From positions 1,054,001 through 1,118,000 of the forward strand of contig OX637629.1 in NCBI GenBank assembly GCA_951802195.1: a stretch of 64,000 nucleotides of DNA. The letters run 5' to 3'. Under the pieces are notes generated by a model. The model did not search any database and was not told where the DNA came from. It saw only the letters and a program-made list of their open reading frames with translations. Source of the stretch: Tausonia pullulans (lineage: Eukaryota > Basidiomycota > Tremellomycetes > Cystofilobasidiales > Mrakiaceae). The translations under genes were made by a program, and so were the position numbers. Below are positions 1-12,200 of this stretch, in pieces; within the stretch, counting starts at the first letter, position 1, and the number at the start of each line of letters is the position of its first letter.

Positions 1-1754
1 GCTTCAACTCCTCAGACGGCCGTCAAGGCGTACCTGCTTGGTGGCCTTGCCTGGTTTTCGATTCCCTTCGGTCTCGCCACAACGTGAGATTCTCCGATCC
101 TACGGAAAGTGCCCGACTGATCCTGCTCCTTCCGCTCAGACTTGGTCTCGCTGCTGTTGCCCTCGGTGTCAAGCTCTCTCCTTCCGAGATCGGAGATGGG
201 CTGCCGGCCCCCGTCGCGGCAGCTGCTCTAATGGGCAAGGGAGGCGCAGGTGCCATGCTCCTTCTTCTCTTCTTGGCCGTCACTTCGGCGACCAGTGCCG
301 AGCTAGTTGCTGTCAGCTCGATCTCGACTTTCGATATCTACAAATGCTACGTTCGTCACACACCACTCGCTCTTCACGTCTCATAGCATCATTGACTGAC
401 GCATGATGGCTGGATAGATCAACCCCCGAGCGACGGACGACCAAGTCCTTCGATGGTCCCACTCCAGCGTTGTGTACGTCCAGCGTCAATGAGTGTGAGG
501 ATGTTCCACAGCTGACAGACTGTTTCTCTCTCCCTCAGCGCGTTCTCCCTCGTTATGGGCGTTCTTGGCACGATCTTTTACCATATCGGCGTCTCGATGG
601 GTTTCCTTTACGAGCTCATGTGAGTCCGGCCCACATTCAATAAGTCGCTGTGATTCCGTACTAATGACCTTATAGGGGGACTCTCATCGGCTGCGCTGTT
701 GTCCCCGTCGCCATTTCCATCACTTGGCGCAAGGCTAACAAGTGGGGCTGCATCTGCGGCGCCATCTCTGGTCTCTGCCTCGGTCTCATGACTTGGATTG
801 TCGCTGCCGCCAAGCTCAACGACGGTCTCATCAACATTGACACGCTTTTTCAGGACTACCCAATGGTGAGCGAGATCCGATGACTTCTTAATCGACTTGT
901 CATGCTAAACCGCTAACTTGCTCTCCGACCAGCTCTCGGGCAACCTTGTCTCCATCAGTGTTGGAGGAATCGTCTCGATGACTTGGTCACTTCTCAGTCC
1001 CGAGGATTTCGATTTTGACATCACTCGCGCCCTCAACTTCAAGTCCTGCTCAACAGTTACGGAGGCGGAAGGCACCGAGCCTCCTCTCGAGCAGGAGGAC
1101 AAGAAGGCTACCAGTGTGGAGGAGCCTTCGCCGGACGAGGCCAAAATCTATATCGATGAAAATATCGCTCGTGTCGACATCCCGGAGATTGGTGAGCTCT
1201 CCTGCTCCTTCAATCGACTTGCCTCCATGGCCGACAATGCCACTCTGTCTGCTTCCTTCCAGACTACACGGGTCTCCAGCGCGCCTTCTCATTTGCGGCA
1301 ATCGCATCAATCACCCTTGCGATCATCATCCTGATCGTGAGCACTTTCCTTTTGAAGCTCCCCTCTCTCCCGCGCAGACCTCTTACTCCTCCGCTTGAAG
1401 ATCATTCCCCTTCCCCTCTTCTTCTCCAAGCACGTCTTCAGTTCGGCATCGTTCACTGTCTGGGTCGTTGTGTCCATGATCTGGGCCTGGATGGGGGTAT
1501 GTTCTCGAAGCAGGCGCCTTCTGTAGCTTCGAGCAAGCCACTGACCCTCTTTATCCTACCCTCCTCAGGCTCTTATCGTCGTCGGTTTGCCGCTGTGGGA
1601 ATCGCGCCGTGGCCTGGGCAAGGTCGCCACCGGCATTTACAAGGTGCGTCGCTGTGCCACTTGTTTAGCTTCACAGATAACTTACTGTTCTCTATGCCTT
1701 CCATCTCGACAGGACATCTTTCAACGTGGCACTGGAGCCTACGTCCGTAATTGA
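1..1754 (+). CDS. DUR3: Urea permease DUR3, C-terminal part (gene enters from the left edge)
   Basis: Sodium:solute-symporter family transporter that imports urea (in yeasts also polyamines) across the plasma membrane. Exons at 1-83, 140-350, 418-473, 539-619, 676-865, 933-1191, 1263-1336, 1401-1496, 1569-1643 and 1713-1754 join into one open frame of 388 codons plus stop; every intron is GT-AG. The family signature AVTSATSAELVAVSS followed by FDIYK and INP, typical of DUR3, is encoded at about 275-430. Hydrophobic membrane segments alternate with short loops, and an acidic cytoplasmic loop (Glu/Asp-rich, about 1060-1190) precedes the last helices. The protein ends GTGAYVRN. The N-terminal half lies outside the window. 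A dihydropyrimidinase gene lies 4.6 kb downstream, so two nitrogen-scavenging genes share the neighbourhood. Identification is firm from conserved motifs; substrate range is inferred from the family. Confidence 0.93.
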
Positions 1755-2525
1755 GGATCAATTGAAACCAGCTCTCTCACTTCACTCTAGACTGTCTGTT
1801 TCCCGATGCACGCGGTCGACTCATAAAGCCGCATAGTTTGCTAGCTGTACACTCACTGCATGTCGTCACGCTTGCTCCGAAATGTAATTTACCTTTGGAA
1901 GGTTGCCCACGCGAATTTTCTTCATTTGCCAACTTTTATGACTTCCTTCTTGCTGAGCGGCCCGGCAAAGAGTCGACCAGTGCGTTCGTTGAAGACTTGT
2001 ATTGATCCAGGAAAATGAAGAAGCGCCTCTCGCGTTCCTGGAATGGAACGTTAACGAGGCACGCACGTGCGGCGAAAACGCGCCGGACTTCGCCGGGAAG
2101 GACGTCGCTGCAGCTTTCGTGTATGTTCGTGTCAACTGACGTTCCTGGCGCGCGCCTAGCTTGCATGTGCAGCATGATTGATAGTCATCAGCCGTAGGTG
2201 TTTCTCGCATCGGCTAAATTTCTTGAGAACCAGCGTACGATCTGTTGTCCCCTCACACAACAGCCTTGCCCCGTCTTCGTCCTTCTCACAATAGAAGCTG
2301 GTCGTCGTTGAGATACGCACGTGCATGGCTTGTTGATTTGCAGCCACTGTTGAAGCCCACCTGCGCGCGGCCCCGCAGACTCGCAGGCTTCCCTCTCTCG
2401 AGGTCGCGCGCGCCCTTCGACTTGACCTCCGACCTTCTCCTCCCGTCCGCCTTCCTCAGCCTTGGGCATAACGCCATCACCCTCCCCCCCCGCCTCCTCT
2501 CTCACCACCCAGCCTTCGCTAGAAG
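1755..2525. other. Intergenic: DUR3 3' side and VTC4 upstream region
   Basis: No convincing coding sequence. Open frames on either strand are short and have no codon-level or motif support. The last 200 bases before the VTC4 start are pyrimidine-rich (CT-rich with a CCCCCCCC run near 2485), which is common just upstream of starts in fungal genes. Confidence 0.6.
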
Positions 2526-5500
2526 ATGAAGTTCGGACAGCGCATAGAAGTTCGTACAGACAGCAGCGCAGCTCCCGCTCCTCGGACGCCTCCGTCGTGT
2601 GCGCGCGCCTGGCCGAGTTGGGCAGAACTCCAGGCGAGCGTCGGCGGACGAGAGTGGCGAGAGAAGGAAGCAGCACAAATAGGGTTATGGGTTGACTCCA
2701 TGCTGACCTGACTATCTGCCTACCCCTCTTGCGCTTGCTCGCTCCGACAGTCTTCCCTCTACCCAGAGTGGCAGACCTATGTACGTCATGCGAGCGACGC
2801 GCGCATTCTGTCAGTCGCAAGCTTGCTGACCTGGCCGGCTCATTGCCCACTCGCAGTACCTCGACTACAAAGGTCTCAAGAAGGTCCTCAAGAAGCAGAC
2901 CGCCAACGGCCGCCTCTGGGACGACACCGACGAGGCCCAGTTCGTCCGCGAGCTTGAGACCGAGCTCGAGAAGATCGCCGGCTTCCAGGACCGCAAAGTC
3001 CGTCTTGGTCGTTGCAACCCAGTCTATAGCTCTCTTCTCATGGCCTTTGGTCTCTGATTCTCGGACGTTCGCAGGCGAAGGAGCTCGCGTCCCGGATCCA
3101 GAAGGCCGAGCGGGCCGTGAAGCGGCTCACGGCCGACGAGGATACGCTCGCCGATGATGAGGACGACACCGAGGCTCAGCAGTCCAGGTTCCAAGTGCCC
3201 GGTGGATCCCAGAATGGAGATGAGTCGGATGACGGAGGTAGCGACGATGACGACGACGACACGGCAAGCATCAGCGCCATCGAGGAGAAGTTCAGGCAGC
3301 TCGAGGAGGACGGTCCGCCCTACCTCCCGCTCTAGTTCTCTCTCTTTGTCACCGCCTGACACTTGTGCCTCTTTTCCCCAGTTGCGATCCTCGTCGCAGA
3401 CGTTCACGACCTTGCTCTCTTCACCAAGCTTAACTACACGTGAGTCGCCACCGGAACGCGTCGGGAAAGGCCCACGTTCCTTCCTTCGGAAGCACGGCCC
3501 CTGTATAGTTGCATTCGCTGATGGCCGAACTGCGACTGCGCGTGCTCATTTCCAGCGGTTTCATCAAAATTGTCAAGAAGCATGATGTACTACCATAGCG
3601 CTGTGGAGGGTTACTAGCAGCGCTTTCGACTGAACCCGTGTTCTCCCCCGGGCGCCAAACAGAAAGTCACTGGCTGGGACCTCAAGCCCATCTTCTCCCA
3701 GGAATTCCTCGAGAAGACGCCGTTCCATCGATACAACTACGACGCCATCATCGTCAAGCTCTCCAAGCTTTACGACCTTGTCCGGACGCGGGGTCACCCG
3801 GTCCAAGGCGACTCAGGGGCCGGAGGCAACCAGAACGCCTTCGTCCGTCAGACGACCAAATACTGGGTACACCAGGATAACATTGTCCAGCTCAAACTCA
3901 ACATTCTCAAGCATCTCCCTGTCCTTGGTAGGTTCTCTCGCGCTCCTTGTTGACGTCAGCGTTTAGCTCGCTTACGATCGATCTTCTCCTACAGTCTTCG
4001 ACTCGGAGAAGGAATTTGACCCTTCGGACGCGGCCATTACCTCAATTTACTTTGACAACGAGGACCTCGATCTTTACCTCGGCCGTCTCGAGAAGACCGA
4101 GGGCGCGGAGGCCATCCGTATGCGGTGGTACGGAGGCGTCGAGAATGAGCAGGTCGGTTCCTCTTCGATCTTACATCACCTTACGGAGCTGCTCGAGCTG
4201 ATACGGCACGCTCAAAGATCTTCGTTGAGCGCAAGACGCACCGCGAGGACTGGACAGGCGAGAAGTCGGTTAAGGAGCGTTTCGTCATCAAGGAGCACGA
4301 GCTTAACGACTACATCCACGGCCGCATGATTATGGACGACCAACTCGAAGCGGCCGCTAAGGCTAAGGGTAAGGACCCCAAGGATACAGAGAAGGTCAAG
4401 CGCCTGGCGAATGAGATTCAGTACAGTATCCAGTCCCAGAAGCTCCGCCCTGGTCAGTTCTCATCAGAACCAGCCTGCCCTCTACGCTCGGAGCTCACGA
4501 CACCCGCTGCCCCTTAGTCATGCGCTCCTTCTACAACCGGACGGCGTTCCAGCTCCCTGGTGATGCCCGCGTCCGTATCTCGCTCGACACCGAGCTCACC
4601 ATGGTCCGCGAGGACAATTTCGACGGCCACGACCGCACCAACGGCAACTGGCGCCGAACCGACATCGGCATAGACCCGCCGTTTACCAACATCCCCAAGG
4701 AGGACTCGACCGAGTTCCCTTATGCCGTCCTTGAAGTCAAGCTTCAGACACAAATGGGCCAGGAGCCGCCAGAGTGGGTTCGCGACCTCGTCGCCTCCCA
4801 CCTCGTCGAGGCCATCCCCAAGTTCTCCAAGGTCGGTATAACACAGCCACCGGAACCTTTGTTCGATTCGATCTGACTCCGAACATATCTTCGCAGTTCA
4901 TCCACGGATGCGCCACCCTCCTCCCGGAGCGCGTCGCCCTCGTCCCCTTCTGGCTTCCCCAAATGGACATTGACATCCGCAAGCAGAGTCGTCACGGCAA
5001 GGTCGACATCCACCGACCCCACCAGGGCTCCTCCGCGGGTGGCTCGACAAACCCTTCCCCGGTCACCGACTCGCCTCGATCCGAGGATCGCGAGGTCTAC
5101 CACGAGCCGGTTTCGGATGGTGAGCTGAACGCCTGTAAACTCCTCAAGGAAGCACACACGCTGATGTTGTTTATTCTCTCCGACGACAGACGAGGGCGAC
5201 GAGGAGATTTACACGAAGATGGGCACGAGCTTGGACGAGACTAAGCACATCAATCTGCCCGAAGCCGTCATGAGCCAGGTCAACGCCGCCCGTGCCTTCC
5301 GGGAGAGCAAGCTTCGGGTCGAGGCCGAGGAGCGCGCTGCTAAGGGAGGGGACGACGCCGCCGCTCCATTGACCTCTTCCGGTGGTGTCCGCGCATCGTC
5401 ATCATCGCACAAGGACGGCCAGGCAATGCGGATCGACCCGCTCGCGGGTTCAAAGCAGTACGACCACAAGTACTCGAGCATGCTCGACTCCTTGGGTCTC

Positions 5501-6218
5501 TCAAAGCTTTTCAAGACGAAGCAGCAGCGCGAGGAGGAGGAGGCTAACGGCAATGGTCAGGAGAACGAGGATGCCCCCGAGATGGTCCGCTTCATGGCCC
5601 CCGCAGGCAAGATGATTTCGATGCCTATCCGGATCGAGCCAAAGGTGAGTTCCATCAAGTTGCGGCGTAGCGCTAGATGTATTGACGCTCTGTCTCCCAG
5701 GTCATCTTTGCCAACGAACGGACTTTCCTTAAGTGGCTCCACTTCGCCGTCGTCCGTGAGTCCGCTTTCTCTTTGCACTCTTTTTTTTCGCTCGTGCAAA
5801 CCTCAGATCTCTTTTTTCCTTCTACAAAAGTCGCCGGTATTTCAACCGGTCTTCTCAACTTTGTCTCGATGGACGACGAGGCGGGCATGTACTCGGCGTT
5901 TGCCTTCGCCATCTCGGCCCTCCTCGCCGTCGCCTACAGCGCAGGCATGTTTGCCTACCGCGCTATCTCCCTGCGCAGGGTAAGGCCCACTTTCCCCTTT
6001 CTCTCGTTTCTTAGCTGACTTGTAACGATCTGTGCTTCTCCTCGACAGCGTCTCGCCGCCGAGTGTGAGTCCGCTTTGCGTTGGGTTCCAGATCTGCACG
6101 GCTCACTGACTTTCCTCTCTTGTGAACAGACCATGACCCTTATGGCCCCTCGATCCTAGCTGGAGTCGTCATTGCCTCGATTCTGCTCAACTTCGGGCTC
6201 CGCATCCGCGAACTCTAA
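2526..6218 (+). CDS. VTC4: Vacuolar transporter chaperone 4, polyphosphate polymerase
   Basis: Catalytic subunit of the VTC complex, which makes inorganic polyphosphate from ATP at the vacuole membrane. Sixteen exons (2526-2549, 2751-2780, 2857-2997, 3075-3312, 3382-3439, 3556-3586, 3663-3927, 3995-4152, 4218-4452, 4518-4831, 4897-5119, 5190-5644, 5701-5755, 5831-5979, 6049-6064, 6130-6218) join to exactly 827 codons, 826 aa. Residues 1 to about 190 are an SPX domain ([19 protein letters not shown] at the start), carrying an acidic insert near residues 95-130. The tunnel (TTM) polymerase domain follows, with [30 protein letters not shown] and [14 protein letters not shown], the basic and acidic residues that line the tunnel in active VTC4. 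Residues about 725-826 form the three-helix VTC1-like membrane domain ([16 protein letters not shown]). The basic tunnel residues favour VTC4 over the inactive VTC2/3 paralogues. SPX binding of inositol pyrophosphates is the known control. Confidence 0.95.
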
Positions 6219-6344
6219 GCTTCTTGGTCTCCCCTCGATCTCTCCTCATTCTTCATGCCCCATTGTTATTGACCTTGCTCTTCTAGAAATGTATATGACA
6301 TCGACCTTTGCCGCTTTCTTCTGGCGCTTGTCTGCTTCACCGCA

Positions 6345-8829
6345 CTAGATGTCGAGCCACGCCGCAACCCGCCGGATGTCCTTCTCGAGATCTCCACCGC
6401 GGACCTCCTTGCCGAGTTGGCTCTTGCCCCTCTTGACAAATTTGCCGTGGCCTGGGCCTTTTTCAACGAGTTCGCCCTCAGCAAAGATAATCTTGCCTCG
6501 AACGATGGTCCATCCTGAAGCGACGGGTAATCAGAAGGAGAAGTCGAGTTAGGGAAGCAAGTGCCGACTCACGAGGCCAATTCTGAAGACACTGGCCCTC
6601 ATACGGTGTGTCTGGAAGGTGAAAAATCAGCATTGCTCGCCAGAGACAGGTACGGAGCCGGTGAGCAGACGTGAACGGACATCCTACGGCGCTGTGCAGG
6701 TTTCCGTGGTTGATGCTAAACGGTCTGTTGAAGGCGTCGGATGTTAGCTGTTAAGCTCATCTCTTGATAGAAGGCGGGTGGGAACACAAACTCAGTCGCG
6801 CACTGGGGGTTCCAGATGACGATGTCGGCATCGGACCCAGGCTGGAGGCTTCCCTTCTTCGGGTAGAGGCCGTACTAGGGAGGGAAATGTTTTAGCACTG
6901 AGCGACATGTTGCCTTGGGGGGAAAGAGGGGGGGGGGAGGGGGGGGGGGAAGGGCACTGACCAGCTTTGCGACTGCAGAGAGAAGCCTTGCTCAGCGCTC
7001 ATCAGTTTAGGTCAGATACCTTGTCACACTCACCATTCGTGGACGTCAGCTCGACAAACTTCTCCGCCGAGATTCGCCCTGTCTCTACTCCCTTGGAGAA
7101 GAGAAGCGGGAGCCTCGTCTCGATACCAGGGCAGCTGTTCGGGATATACCTGAAATTGCCCTCCTTGTCTGAGGCCCAAGCCGCCAATTCTTCTCCACCT
7201 GCGGGCGGCGGCGACTCGCCTTCCACCAGAGATGTCGTCAAATCCAAACCGCTTCCTTCTGGATCATCGTAGACATAAGGGCAATGATTGGAGCTGAAGA
7301 GGGTGAAGGTGCCGTTGCGCAGGCCCCTTATCTCGAGAAAATAAAGGATGGAAGGGTTCAGAGTAGATTTTCCTCCCTCATCGATCTTCACTCACGTCCA
7401 GATAGCCTCTTGGTCACGATCGTCTGAACCAGGAGGAGGGGAACACACATACTTGCTGTTGTCGAACGCATTTGGGGGAGCGAACTTTGTTAAATCGTCA
7501 TGCGCTGGCGGGAAGATTAGTCAGGACAGTGTGTTATCTGCGGATCCACAGAACTCACTGAGGAAGAGGTACTGTGGGCAGGTTTCGCCGAATATGGGCA
7601 AATCTCTATCTTGAGCTTCCCGGATTGCTCGCGCCGCTCCGCTAGCCGAGACGTGACCGAGGACGAGAGGAGTCTGGACGAGCTCAGCCAGCAGGATCGC
7701 TCGGCTCACAGCCTCAGTCTCGACGATCTGAGGCCGCGAGTGGGTATGGTAGATGGGTGCGAGCATGCCTTGCTTCTCCAGTTTGTCCGTGAGCCACTCG
7801 ATCACGTCGCCGTTCTCGGCGTGGAGGAGGATAGTGATGCCGTGTCGGCGTCCGGCGAGCATCACGTCGAGGAGCTGCGAGTCTGACAGCCGAAGCGAAT
7901 CGTAGGTCATGAAGACTAAAAGCCCCAAGAGAAGACTTGAGTCATGAAGCTCTGTGACTCGATTGGAGAGGTAGCGGCTCACGCTTAATGGACGTGATGC
8001 CACGCTCGACGAGTTGAGGGAACTCGGTCTCGAGGATCTCTGGAGTTGGGTTAGAGACCTTGGAATTGAAGGAAGACAAGTGTCAGGACGGTCTCTACCG
8101 CATGTTGAATTAAAAAACGGTCAGCTTACAACGACATGGTAAGCATAGTCGACGTACGATCCCGTGGCCTTGGCTCGAGCATCATAGGCGTTGACTACGG
8201 CGAGCAGCGAAGTATCGTTGCGGAGTTGCTGGGCGAAAGAGATCTGGGAGCAGCCGGCCAAATGATTGAGCGCAGAGCAAGTAGGTATCTTATGAGGCAG
8301 CCTCCACCATTGTTGTCGTTCCACCACACACGCCGGACCTCGACCCTGTTTCAAAGTTGTCGGCACATCTTAAGCCGATAACACCCTCGCTGGTCTCGAG
8401 ATCTTGACTGAGATGGACGTGAGCGTCGATGCTTGGTGTTGAGAAGATGGACGATTCGATATAAGCTAATAGCAAACGGGTACAAACGTGCCAACACCAA
8501 GCAGTGCAGACAGCTATGCACGGCGCGCGAGGGAAAGCGGGAGAGATACGAGTCTGTCCGATTCGAAGGACGCACCCTCCTGGCATGACCATGCCGCCCT
8601 CGGCGTCGATAACCTGCTCGGCGTCTTCGTCGTCGAGATAGGCTTCGAGTCGGACGATCTTGCCAGCCTTGATGGCTATGTCGTAATGTCTGGAGAGGTG
8701 AAAGGAAGGCAGATGGATTCGGAGGCGTTTCGGGCGATTCCGAAAAGGGCAGATGACGGCGGCAGCTTACCCTCTATCAGAGGCGGTGACGACGAGACCG
8801 TTCTTGACAATGGTGTCGTAGAGCGGCAT
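6345..8829 (-). CDS. PYD2: Dihydropyrimidinase (hydantoinase family)
   Basis: Zinc amidohydrolase that opens dihydrouracil or dihydrothymine to the N-carbamoyl-beta-amino acid, the second step of reductive pyrimidine breakdown. Read on the minus strand the start is MPLYDTIVKNGLVVTASD (8829) and the end DIRRVAAWLDI (stop 6345-6347). Family landmarks in order: metal-binding DAHVHLSQ with GVIG after it; ETGSRSGVCGGTTTMV; ATGSYVDYAYHVV; SIKLFMTYDSLRL, holding the lysine that is carboxylated to bridge the two metals; LLHAENGD; TPLVLGHVSASGAARAI; FGETCPQYLFLS; a SSNHCPYVYDD segment; and a late IVRGKIIFAEGELVEKGPG-like barrel strand. At least nine exons; I did not fix each boundary. Length is normal for the family (about 550 residues). 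One intron carries a long G tract. Allantoinase is the main alternative, but the SIK(L)FMTY and SNHCPY motifs favour dihydropyrimidinase. Confidence 0.92.
6917..6949. repeat. G-rich homopolymer cluster in a dihydropyrimidinase intron
   Basis: Runs of 6, 10 and 11 G separated by one to five bases on the plus strand, which is C-rich on the transcribed gene's sense strand. It lies between coding blocks of the minus-strand dihydropyrimidinase gene. On the plus strand it could fold as a G-quadruplex; on the sense strand it resembles an extended polypyrimidine tract. Confidence 0.8.
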
Positions 8830-9210
8830 GTTTGGTTGATAGTAGGTGGAAAAGTGCGGAGGTGCGTGACTGGTGCTGGTGGTTGAAGGCCACGTGTGCA
8901 ATGGCGGGCGAGATGAGGACGCGCGCGTCTGTCGGGCTTCACCTCATTCAGCGCAAGCAACGGGCCGCCCGGGGAACGATCGGCCAATGCTTCTTGACAC
9001 TCAATGGCAATGGTGGCGTCGAAGATCAAAGATGAGGAGCGAGCAGGGTCATCGAAAGATATACGTGAAGAAACGGGAATGGGAAGACAAGACGAATGAT
9101 GAAGAAGGAAAAAAGAAGACAGCACGAACAAGGAGGAGAAGGTATCGGTGATTACGGAGCTAGAAATGGGCCAAAAAGGGCAAAAGCATGAAGGGGTATC
9201 GCAACCATCA
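8830..9210. other. Intergenic between Ki-67-like gene end and dihydropyrimidinase start
   Basis: Both flanking genes run on the minus strand, so this 381-bp stretch must hold the terminator of the upstream gene and the promoter of the dihydropyrimidinase gene. It is purine-rich on the plus strand (pyrimidine-rich in the sense of transcription). Small open frames here have no support. Confidence 0.6.
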
Positions 9211-12200
9211 TCACTTCCTCGACCGTGTTGAGCGGGTGACAGCCGGGGCGGGGTCGTCCTCCGTGAGGGCAGCTGTCTTCCTCGTCGCCTTGGTCGCGCT
9301 TGCAGCCTTTGCCTTGGAGGCAGCAGGAACGGTCTTGGCCCTCGAGGTTGTCACGGGAGTCGCCTGCTCCGGAGCATTCTCCTTGGGGAGAAAATGAGAG
9401 GAGAGTCAGTCGTGAGGAAGCGCGAATCGGGCACAGGACAGCATTCGCTCACCTTGTTGTCGTGCTCCTCAGCGACGGCCTTGAAAGCCGCCGCCGCCCG
9501 GCGTCGTTTGGGCGCGCTCTCGTCGGGAGTTGTGGCCGCAGTTCGAGAAGGGACTGCGGTAGAAGGCTTGAGGGCAGTCCTCTTCCTCGAGGACGGGGCA
9601 AGTTTTTCCTCCTTCGCTTCTACGGCCTCCTCCACCTCAGCAGCAGCAGCGGCAGCGGTAAAAGCTGCCTTCGTCATTGATTTTGTCGCCCGCTTCGGCT
9701 TGGCCCCAGGGGCAGACTCAGGCTCGTCGTCCTGTTTGGCAACTGCGGCAACAGTCCTTCTAGCCTTGGTGGCACGCGTGATGTCCGGCGCAGATGTGGT
9801 AGACTCATCAGGGCCAATGGAGTCAATGGGGTCGACTGCAAAGCCCTCCGCCGATGCAGGAGAAGTCCGCTTTGTTGAGCGCGGCATCTTGATCCGCGGG
9901 TGGACGGTAGGAGAAGCGACCTCGATGGAGGCAGCAGCAGCCTTGGAAGTGGTTGCCCGGGACTTGCGGACGGGAAGCTTGCTGACAGGCACAGGCTCGG
10001 AGTCTTCGCTCGTCTGAAAGGAGGGTGCCGCACGGCGTGTCTTGGCGATAGGAACAACCTCTTCAGCGGCCATAGCAGCCTTGAATTCTGGCGACGCAGC
10101 AGCAGCAGCAGCGGCCGCCTTGGTTGTCCGGGTGCTGGAGGGGATCTTGCGCGTGCGAGTAGCCTTCGACGGGGGCGAGATAGGCGCGCTCTCTTCATTT
10201 TCCGGCTCGGCTTCAGGCTCATGCACAAGGGCGACCTTCGGCGCAGCAGCCTTACGGCTACGGATAGCACGGGTTCTGGGCGCAGGAGCCTCCTGGGACT
10301 CCATCTTCTCCTTCTCCTCACCGAAAGAGTCGGCCGGAACCTTGAGCGCGGATCGCACAGTCCGGCGAGTGGGAGCGACGACAGCAGTCTCCGTGGTCTC
10401 AATGGAGGCGGCCCTGCGAGTCACCCTGCGAGGTGCAGGCTTAGGGGAGAGCTCAACCCGGCTGGGTTCTCCCTCTGCCTCGTTGGCCTTGAACACCTCT
10501 GCGGTCTCCTCCTCAGTGACCTCGCCGGGATCCTCGGTAGCCTCCTCCAGCTGGGACTGCTGTTGAGACGCAGCCGCTTGCTCCGCCTCGTCGTCGTATA
10601 TGTCCTCGGGCTCGTACAGCTCGAGGTCGCCACGGGCGAGTTCGGCCTCCATGCCGAAGCCCTGAATGCCAAGGTCCTCGTCGGATAGGGCGCGCGAGGG
10701 CGAGTCATGCTCCTCATCGTGCGAGGCAAAGAGCGTAGGGACGCCCGTAAAGTGGGCGTCAAGGCTCGAGGTGGGTTGGTTCGAGGGAGTCCGGAGAAGC
10801 TCGCGAATGCCGGCAAACTTGGGTGTCGCCGCCATCTCGGGCTGCTCCTGGAAGAGCCGCTTGACTCCGCCAAACCTAGGCGTCGCGACAACTTCGGGCT
10901 GCTCCTGGAAGAGCTCCTTCACGCCGACAAGCTTGGGGGTAGAGTTAGGCTGGGCCGGGAGCTGGAACATGTCCCTGACACCCCCGAATCGCGGGGTGGC
11001 CAAAGTTGAGGTGTCCTCCTTGTCGAGCTGGAACATTTGCTTTATACCATTGAAGCGAGGGGTCGCCGCCGACGCTTTGATTGGGTAGAGGTGCTTAATA
11101 TCGCGCATGTAGGGGGTAGGTGGCTCCTGGCGCGCCGCCGAGCGAGATGAGGAAGCGACTTCATGGGTGGCGTCGCCGGCGGCGGCATGCTCCTCCTCCT
11201 TTTCTTCCGCCTTGGCCTCCTGATCAGAGGTCATCTCGCCCTCCGATGCATTGGATCGGATTCCCGGAGACTCGGTAACCTCGCAGAGTTGCGACTTGGA
11301 CAGCGACAAGGGGCGGGAAGTGGCCGGAGTACCCAGGGCCGACCGAGCGGGCGACTGGAAGAGCCAAAGGGGCGAGTCTTGGAGGAGCGGGGTCGCGATC
11401 CGACGCAAGGGGGTGCTCTCGGATGCAGCTCCAGCGGGGCTCTCCGTCACGAAGCCTCCAACGCTGGGACGGGCCATACTCTTGCGTCGAAGCTGCTCGG
11501 CCTTCTTGGCGAGGCTCTTGAGGGGCGTCGAGGTCTCCTCGTCGCTCGAGCTCGAGCCGGTGTCCTTGGACACGGTCGATTGCATGAGCTTCCTCGGCGA
11601 GGAGTAAAGCTCGTTGAAGTCCGGAATCTTGCTGAGCTGACGGGGCGCCGAGGCGAGAATAGAAGACATACAGTCTTGGCGAGAGGGCTAAAATGAGAGG
11701 TGTCAGCGCCTGAAGGTGGAATCTTTAACGTGATGTAACGACACACCTCCTCCTCCTCCTCCTCCTCCTGAGGCTCCTCCTCCTCCTCCTCGACGACCCT
11801 GGTCTTTGGCGCCCGAATAGGCGCACCAAGGCTGGACCTCTTATTGAGGCCAAGATCGTGGCCGCGGGGACGGATGCTAGGAAAAACCAGGCGAGGCGAA
11901 GGCGCCGCAACGCGGACAGGTGGTCCCATCGTGCGCATGAGGTTCTCGCGGTGCAAAGCAGGCTGGGAGACCTGGGGAGTGTAGAAAGCCCTAGAGGAGG
12001 GTGGAAGAGTCTAGTGATATAAGGGCAAAGCGTCAACAAACGATGACAAGATACATCATGAGTTGCTCGGTGACTGACCTGAGGGGTGGCGGGAAGAGGA
12101 ATCGAAGCTGGGTCGACGACGTCCTCATTCCCCTCCTCCGCCTCCTCGATTTTGACGGCCATGCCTTCAGCGTCAGCATCGTCGTTGACCTCGCTATTCT

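Noticed and set aside
9394-11696. Several long plus-strand frames across the Ki-67-like gene
   Set aside because: They are shadows of the 745-codon minus-strand exon and contain no recognisable domain.
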